Positions 47,421-52,422 of a stretch of DNA of 52,422 bases are shown piece after piece (position 1 is the first letter of the stretch; each line of letters begins with the position of its first letter). The notes under the pieces were generated by a model, which was given only the letters and a program-made list of their open reading frames with translations, made no database searches and was not told the DNA's origin. Source of the stretch: JAWCLZ01 sp038850275 (lineage in GTDB: Archaea; Halobacteriota; JAWCLZ01). The position numbers and the translations under genes were made by a program. The stretch spans positions 1 to 52,422 of the forward strand of contig JAWCLZ010000008.1 in NCBI GenBank assembly GCA_038850275.1, in the 5' to 3' direction.

Positions 47421-49394
47421 ATGACCCAAGAATCACCCGATAATCAAAATAAAAATATAAAAGAAAATGAAAATAAAGATGAAATAGAGGAAACCAAGGT
47501 AAGTGAAGTTGAAGAGATTAAAAGAAGCGTTAAAAAAATCCCAGTGAAGGAAGAGAAAGAAGGACTTTCAGATTTAATTCTTCCCAAAGGCTCTAAGATA
47601 ACCATCGATGACCTAAAGATAAGACTGGGAACTGGAAGAAGAATTCTAGAACCACCTGAGCGAGTTAAGCTCCCAGAGGAAATTGAGAAAATATGGAAGG
47701 AAGCAGTTGAAGAAGCAAAGAAGCGCGAAGGAGTTGAGCTACCTACCCCCGCGGTAATTCCCAAGGAACTTGAAAAACCAAAGCTTGAAAAACCCAAACC
47801 CAAGCTCAAGTTGAAGCCAATCATTCCAATTCTAAAGAAAGAAGAAGTGGAAGAAGTCTACGATGTAGCGAAGCATGGCTTATTAGTGGATCTTGAAATA
47901 CCTAAAGATGCCACTTATGAGGAAGTTGAACTTTACCCTGTTAACAAGCCCTATGCTTATATAAGAATTGCCTATGAACCCTCGACCCATGAATATATCT
48001 ATCAAGTGTTGGAGCCAACTTTAACCGAGGGAGAGAAAGAGCTGCTCAATGAATTAGTATATCGCTTAATAGAAAGCTTAGATATAAACTTAAAGGAGAT
48101 AGAGCGCAAGGGAGCTGAAAAATATCTTAAAAGCAATATTGATAAAATTCTACGCGACTATGGCATAAAGCTAACTCCTAGATCTAGGGAAAAAATCACC
48201 TATTATATTCTGCGCAAGTTCTTGGGCTATGATAGAATCGATCCAATGATGAGAGATCCCAACATAGAGGATATATCCTGCGATGGACCTCATACACCTG
48301 TTTTCATTTATCACAAGAAATATGAATCCATAAAATCGAATTTGATCTTCGAAAAAGAAGATGAGCTTGATTCATTCATAATAAAACTTGCTCAAATCTG
48401 CAATAGACATATCTCAATAGCTGAGCCACTTCTGGATGCAACTTTACCTGATGGCTCTCGCATTCAGCTTACACTTGGTAGAGAAGTAACCACTAGGGGG
48501 AGCACTTTTACTATACGCAAGTTCAAGGAAAAACCCCTGTCACCTCCAGATTTAATAGACCTTCATACCTTCCCCACTAGTGCAGTTGCCTACCTCTGGC
48601 TAGCGGTTGAGAATAACAAGAGCATAATCTTCGCTGGCGGTACTGCTTCTGGGAAAACCACTTCTTTGAATGCAATTTCATTATTCATACCACCGCAGCT
48701 TAAAATCATATCCATCGAGGATACCCGCGAGTTAAACTTGCCCCATCCCAACTGGATTCCAGGCGTTACTAGGGAGCCTGTCACAATAGGGGGAGAGGGG
48801 GCGATTGATATGTATGAACTCTTAAGAGCGGCACTTCGCCAGAGACCTGAGTTCATACTTCTAGGCGAGGTAAGAGGCAAAGAAGCATATGTGCTCTTCC
48901 AAGCAATGGCAACAGGCCATACCACTTTCTCAACCATGCATGCTGACAATGTTGCCTCTGTTGTACATCGCTTGGAAAGCCCTCCAATTAATGTGCCAAG
49001 AATAATGCTCCAAGCATTAGATATAATCTGCGTTCAAGCGCAAGTACGAGTGGGTGGACAGCGGGTAAGGAGATGCAAGAGCATAACTGAGATCGTTGGA
49101 GTTGACACTAGATCAGGCGAGTTGCTTACCAATGAAGTATTCAGATGGATTCCTTCTAGAGATGAATTTGAATACTCAGGGCGATCTTACATCTTGGACA
49201 AAATTATGGACGATCGAGGTTGGACAGAGGAAAAGATGAAGCAGGAGCTCAGAAATAGACAAGAGATCCTTGAATGGATGCGCCTCAAAAGAATAACGCA
49301 TTTTGAAGATGTAGCTAAAGTGGTAGTTGGCTACTATAGAGAGCCAGATAAATTGATGGAGCTGGTGAGGAAAGAGCTATATGCCAAGCCTTAG
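47421..49394 (+). CDS. Type II/IV secretion ATPase, TadA/VirB11-like
   Basis: This 657-residue ATPase has a charged N-terminal region (about 1-150, with KEEKEG and KPKLEKPKPKL runs), a middle N1/N2-type domain and the catalytic domain. Walker A is FAGGTASGKTTSLNAISL (near 404-421), the Asp box is IISIEDTRELNLPH, Walker B is RPEFILLGEVRGKEAYV and the His box is TGHTTFSTMHAD. Such ATPases power type IV-like filament assembly. The closest architecture is archaeal Epd/Tad-like. It overlaps the first TadC-like gene by 14 bp. Confidence 0.95.
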   Translation: MTQESPDNQNKNIKENENKDEIEETKVSEVEEIKRSVKKIPVKEEKEGLSDLILPKGSKITIDDLKIRLGTGRRILEPPERVKLPEEIEKIWKEAVEEAKKREGVELPTPAVIPKELEKPKLEKPKPKLKLKPIIPILKKEEVEEVYDVAKHGLLVDLEIPKDATYEEVELYPVNKPYAYIRIAYEPSTHEYIYQVLEPTLTEGEKELLNELVYRLIESLDINLKEIERKGAEKYLKSNIDKILRDYGIKLTPRSREKITYYILRKFLGYDRIDPMMRDPNIEDISCDGPHTPVFIYHKKYESIKSNLIFEKEDELDSFIIKLAQICNRHISIAEPLLDATLPDGSRIQLTLGREVTTRGSTFTIRKFKEKPLSPPDLIDLHTFPTSAVAYLWLAVENNKSIIFAGGTASGKTTSLNAISLFIPPQLKIISIEDTRELNLPHPNWIPGVTREPVTIGGEGAIDMYELLRAALRQRPEFILLGEVRGKEAYVLFQAMATGHTTFSTMHADNVASVVHRLESPPINVPRIMLQALDIICVQAQVRVGGQRVRRCKSITEIVGVDTRSGELLTNEVFRWIPSRDEFEYSGRSYILDKIMDDRGWTEEKMKQELRNRQEILEWMRLKRITHFEDVAKVVVGYYREPDKLMELVRKELYAKP

Positions 49395-50316
49395 CTATGA
49401 AAAAATAGCCTATCTCCTCTTCGGGAAGTTCTTTTTGAAGAGGCGGGATAAATACTTCGATTTAAGAAAAAGCCTACTCGGCGCTAGAATGACCACCTCG
49501 GTAGAGCGCTTTATGTCAACTGCTCTATTAACCTCTTTAATTATGGCAGCTGTGGGAGTAATTCTTGGATTGATATTTATTGAGCTATTTGGAGTACCGG
49601 AGATCACAACCACTAGACTAGCGGAATTTGAATATCCTGAGTGGATGGATCCATTTTTCAATAACAAAGAACTCATCCTTGCTGGCTTCATTGTATTATT
49701 CCTTGCACTACTATTCGGTGGAATTACTTATATTTCCTTCTTATTCTATCCAAGATTGAGATGCAGTACTCGAAGGCGAAATATAGATGCAACATTACCT
49801 TATGCTGTAAATTATATTGCTTCAATGGCGCGAGCAGGTGTAGTTCCAGTTGAAATCTTCAGCTCCCTAGCTAAATCAGAGATGTATGGTGAATCAGCAG
49901 TTGAAGCGAGGTATATCGTTAGGGAAATTAAACTATTTGGAGAAGACTTAATCACTGCGCTTAAAAATGTGGCTGCAACAACTCCATCCACTAGACTCCA
50001 GGAATTCCTCCAGGGAATAATAACCACAATTACCTCAGGAGGCGAACTTGCCCCCTATCTTAAAATAAAAACTGAGCAATACATGCTTGAAAATCGAAGA
50101 CAGCAAAAGGAATTCCTCGATACCCTAGGGTTGATTGCTGAAGCCTATGTCACTGCCTTTGTTGCAGGGCCGCTTTTCTTGATTGTAATGATGTCCATTA
50201 TGATGATCATGAGCGGCGGGGGAATGCTTTTACTTCAACTTGTGATCTATCTCGTGATCCCCGTGGGTAGCTTGCTTTTCGTAATATTGGTTGATTCCAT
50301 AACTCCGGAGAAGTGA
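49381..50316 (+). CDS. TadC/FlaJ-like type II/IV secretion membrane protein, first of two
   Basis: This 311-residue protein has TM helices near 40-66 (LLTSLIMAAVGVILGLIFIE), 95-120 and 250-300, and the T2SSF-like cytoplasmic domain VNYIASMARAGVVPVEIFSS followed by FLQGIITTITSGGELAPYLK. It forms the membrane platform around which the ATPase turns. The start overlaps the TadA-like gene by 14 bp; the next copy begins 5 bp after its stop. Confidence 0.9.
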   Translation: MPSLSYEKIAYLLFGKFFLKRRDKYFDLRKSLLGARMTTSVERFMSTALLTSLIMAAVGVILGLIFIELFGVPEITTTRLAEFEYPEWMDPFFNNKELILAGFIVLFLALLFGGITYISFLFYPRLRCSTRRRNIDATLPYAVNYIASMARAGVVPVEIFSSLAKSEMYGESAVEARYIVREIKLFGEDLITALKNVAATTPSTRLQEFLQGIITTITSGGELAPYLKIKTEQYMLENRRQQKEFLDTLGLIAEAYVTAFVAGPLFLIVMMSIMMIMSGGGMLLLQLVIYLVIPVGSLLFVILVDSITPEK

Positions 50317-50321
50317 GAGCA

Positions 50322-51272
50322 ATGGCAGCTGTAAGTGAATATTTAGATGCGAAGCTGAGTGATCAAATTCTCAAGAAACTTGAGGAGAGCAAGCGCAGAA
50401 CTAAGTTCAAGCAATTTTTAAAAACCCCTATGGAAACAATTAGAGATGAACCAGCTTACGCTGCATTTATAAGCGTGCCAATCGCTGTAGTAATCTTGAC
50501 CTATGGATTATTATATTTACTTTACTCCCCTATAATTGACGATATAGTGATTGCTTCAGTGTTAATTGCAATAGCTCCACCTGGGTTTATGCATTACTTC
50601 AAACAAAGGCATATTAGAAAGATGGAGGAATATCTCCCTAGTTTCCTGCGCGAACTTGCAGAATCAAATCGAACTGGCATGACTCTACCCCAAGCTTTGA
50701 AAACAGTGGCTAAAGGCACCTATGGCGCTTTAACCGCGGAGATCAAGCGCATGGATGCACTAGTTTCATGGGGCTTGCCATTTGAAGAAGCACTAGAGAA
50801 CTTCGCCAAGCGAGTACGCACCCCGCTAGTGGGAAGAGCCGCAGCGCTTATAGTACAAGCAAATCGCGCAGGTGGAAATGTTCCTGATGTTCTTGAGGCA
50901 GCTTCGAAGGATGCTAGAGAGCTGCAGATGATGCACGCGGATAGATACGCTGGCATGGTGATTTATCTCGTTATTTGCTATGTCGCTTTCTTCGTCTTCA
51001 TATTTGTTATTGCAGTACTCGCCACAACCTTTATTCCAGTGATGTATGAAGCTGGCACAGCAGCGGCGCAAAGCGGCCAACAGATCTCAGGCTTCTACAT
51101 GGTATTCAATCCCGAGGAATACAAGCGCTTATTCTTCCACGCTGCAGTGATACAGGGCTTCGTCTCAGGCTTGGTCGCAGGGCAAATGGGAGAAGGCTCG
51201 GTGAGCGCTGGATTGAAGCACTCAGTGATATTAACAATAATCGCTTGGGTGGTGTTCACCTTCTTCGTTTAA
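50322..51272 (+). CDS. TadC/FlaJ-like type II/IV secretion membrane protein, second of two
   Basis: This protein of 316 residues has TM helices at about 45-65, 70-95, 205-235 and 285-310, and the T2SSF-like segment YLPSFLRELAESNRTGMTLP, continuing ALKTVAKGTYGALTAEIKRM. Two paralogous platform proteins in tandem recall TadB-TadC and the archaeal Epd system. ATG 50322 is preferred to GTG 50313, which would be too close to GGAG. No pilin or prepilin peptidase gene follows. Confidence 0.9.
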   Translation: MAAVSEYLDAKLSDQILKKLEESKRRTKFKQFLKTPMETIRDEPAYAAFISVPIAVVILTYGLLYLLYSPIIDDIVIASVLIAIAPPGFMHYFKQRHIRKMEEYLPSFLRELAESNRTGMTLPQALKTVAKGTYGALTAEIKRMDALVSWGLPFEEALENFAKRVRTPLVGRAAALIVQANRAGGNVPDVLEAASKDARELQMMHADRYAGMVIYLVICYVAFFVFIFVIAVLATTFIPVMYEAGTAAAQSGQQISGFYMVFNPEEYKRLFFHAAVIQGFVSGLVAGQMGEGSVSAGLKHSVILTIIAWVVFTFFV

Positions 51273-51618
51273 AAATTTGGCTCATATCTACTCAGCTTGG
51301 CGTGGGTTTTCGACTTGGACTTGAAAAAAACTTAGCCTAGATAGACGAAATTCCAGCGTAGATAATAAAGGAGAACCTGTTAGAATCTTTTCTTTTAACT
51401 CCCTCCTTTCGGTGGTGCAGCATATCCCAGATTCTAGATCGACAGTTCAAATTCAAATTCAAAATGATTCGCTATCACGTTGTTATAGGAATGGCAGAGG
51501 AAGAGGAAATATGCCTAACCATGGGTAGAGAAGTATAGCTCAAACTACTTATAAAAGATGAACATTCGAACATTCTAATGCGTCTTCAATTTTGGCTCAC
51601 TCGAACTTCCAATTCCAG
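51273..51618. other. Gene-free stretch of about 350 bp between converging genes
   Basis: No frame of convincing length exists. A 24-codon piece from ATG 51463 is the longest tempting plus-strand frame and has no recognised relatives. A short TTCAAATTCAAATTCAAA triplet repeat lies at 51445-51462. Nothing else is recognised. Confidence 0.5.
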
Positions 51619-52095
51619 CTATAGTGATTTTGCCCTCACTGTTACATCAGCGAGTAATTGACCGCTTGCTTTATCAGCTATTGTTAATCTAATTTCTTGA
51701 CCGGGTGACCAATTTTCTCCAGCGATGATGGTTATGCGATCTCCTGCCTTAATCATCGTATTTGAATTTGCGGGAATTCCATTTACTAAAAATTTTGAAT
51801 AGTCTGTCAATTCAACTGTAATAACCCACCTTAAACGGCTAATCAAAACTGATCCAGAACCCATTATAGTTGCGCGTAATTGTCCATTGGTAAATGCCTC
51901 AATATTTGAAAAATGAATATCAGGTGGTGTCACGGGGGTATAGGTTGGGATTGGAGTTGGGCTTGCAATCCAGGGAGATGAACTTGGAGTAGGCGATGGA
52001 GTTGGATTTATAATAACTTGCTGCTGAATGCACCCAGTCGCAAATAAACATAGCACCAGTATTAAAAACACTCTATATTTTATCATCTTTTTCAT
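51619..52095 (-). CDS. Secreted lipoprotein with Pro/Thr/Ser linker
   Basis: This protein of up to 158 residues has a lipoprotein signal (FLILVLCLFATGC, lipobox ATGC near 19-22), a low-complexity Pro/Ser/Thr linker (NPTPSPTPSSSPWIASPTPI), and a beta-sandwich-like C-terminal domain with WVITVELTDYSKFLVNG and ITIIAGENWSPGQEIRLTIA. It should be anchored to the outer face of the membrane. The family is unknown. It starts 1 bp after the dehydrogenase stop, so the two share a transcript. Confidence 0.85.
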   Translation of the reverse strand: MKKMIKYRVFLILVLCLFATGCIQQQVIINPTPSPTPSSSPWIASPTPIPTYTPVTPPDIHFSNIEAFTNGQLRATIMGSGSVLISRLRWVITVELTDYSKFLVNGIPANSNTMIKAGDRITIIAGENWSPGQEIRLTIADKASGQLLADVTVRAKSL

Positions 52096-52096
52096 C

Positions 52097-52422
52097 CTAA
52101 CCTATCTCCCTAACGATCCTTGCGATATCATCACCTACTTCACTCGTCTTAGAGCTGCCTCCTAAGTCGTAGGTGCGTACTCTGCCCTCTTTTAAATTCT
52201 GCTCAATTGCTTTAACCACCAGCTGCGCTGCTTCCCTCTCACCTAGGTTTTCAAGTAGCATTGCCCCTGCCCATATTGTTGCTATTGGATTAACTTTATT
52301 CAAGCCTTTATATTTAGGAGCACTTCCATGGATGGGCTCAAACATGCTTGTACCAGTTGGATTTATATTGCCGCCTGGAGCTAAGCCAAGGCCTCCTTGG
52401 ATCATTGCACCCAAGTCTGTGA
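52097..52422 (-). CDS. Isopropylmalate/isocitrate dehydrogenase, C-terminal part (runs off window)
   Basis: About 107 residues of the C-terminus are visible, open to the window edge. They contain DLGAMIQGGLGLAPGGNINP, the cofactor loop FEPIHGSAPKYKGLNKVNPI and YDLGGSSKTSEVGDDIARIV, diagnostic of the beta-decarboxylating dehydrogenase family. LeuB (3-isopropylmalate) is more likely than isocitrate dehydrogenase from the GGNINPTGTSMFEP wording, but this is not decisive. It is a different gene from the paralogue at 34919-35959. Confidence 0.9.
   Translation of the reverse strand, partial: TDLGAMIQGGLGLAPGGNINPTGTSMFEPIHGSAPKYKGLNKVNPIATIWAGAMLLENLGEREAAQLVVKAIEQNLKEGRVRTYDLGGSSKTSEVGDDIARIVREIG

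Overview
The window is archaeal and probably comes from a methanogen- or ANME-type euryarchaeon (Halobacteriota). Supporting signs are Alba, ribosomal proteins S19e, L21e, L31e, L39e and LX, aIF6, prefoldin alpha, RNA polymerase subunit F, Pus10 with TrmY, diphthine synthase, geranylgeranyl reductase, TATA-box promoters, and a small protein resembling DUF5371 of Methanomicrobia. No rRNA or methanogenesis marker is present, so the lineage is an inference. A 10-N run at 12168-12177 is a scaffold gap, so this is probably a draft or metagenome-derived assembly. Composition is AT-rich, roughly 40% GC by eye.

Layout. 1-12.7 kb is accessory and metabolic: the tail of an MscS-like channel, a voltage-sensor/CorA fusion, Alba, two separate ferredoxin + FAD-oxidoreductase pairs (one is geranylgeranyl reductase), a Ser/Thr kinase with 11 TPRs, an NDH-2-like protein, two overlapping putative zinc metallopeptidases, and a two-TM protein broken by the gap. 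12.7-16.4 kb is a tetrapyrrole operon (hemL, hemC, cobA, hemD). 16.4-17.5 kb is mostly non-coding, with short tandem repeats and what looks like a wrecked caspase-like gene. 17.5-26.5 kb carries a K+ channel and a minus-strand RNA operon (trmY, pus10, rpl21e, rpoF, DUF655, ksgA), then a PfkB kinase, a TIM-barrel protein, tRNA-Leu(CAA), and serB with a coiled-coil partner. 26.8-30.8 kb is the translation/secretion cluster S19e, PDCD5-like, L39e, L31e, aIF6, LX, prefoldin alpha, FtsY. 30.9-38.4 kb holds a Re-citrate-synthase-like enzyme, RNase FAU-1, acylphosphatase, a double-domain thymidylate synthase, an isocitrate-dehydrogenase-like enzyme behind an ACT-domain regulator, a TlyA-like methyltransferase and dphB. 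38.5-46.2 kb has a 5'-truncated vWA gene beside a pilin-like protein, a Mut7-C protein with two tiny zinc proteins, an ABC exporter, and a NitT/TauT-type importer with a divergent regulator. 46.3-51.3 kb is a Tad-like locus (MinD, small TM protein, secretion ATPase, two TadC-like membrane proteins). The window ends inside an isopropylmalate/isocitrate dehydrogenase.

Connections. Pus10 and TrmY make and then methylate pseudouridine-54 of tRNA and overlap by 16 bp. Ferredoxin and GGR are translationally coupled and saturate isoprenoid lipids. Re-citrate synthase and the IDH-like enzyme could supply 2-oxoglutarate. Points most worth a second look are the tandem thymidylate synthase with a Cys-less N-terminal domain, the metallopeptidase pair (one with Asp replacing the third zinc His), the voltage-sensor/CorA fusion with GEN in place of GMN, the MinD-Tad locus, and a recurring pattern of short, mostly in-frame tandem duplications placed exactly across stop codons.
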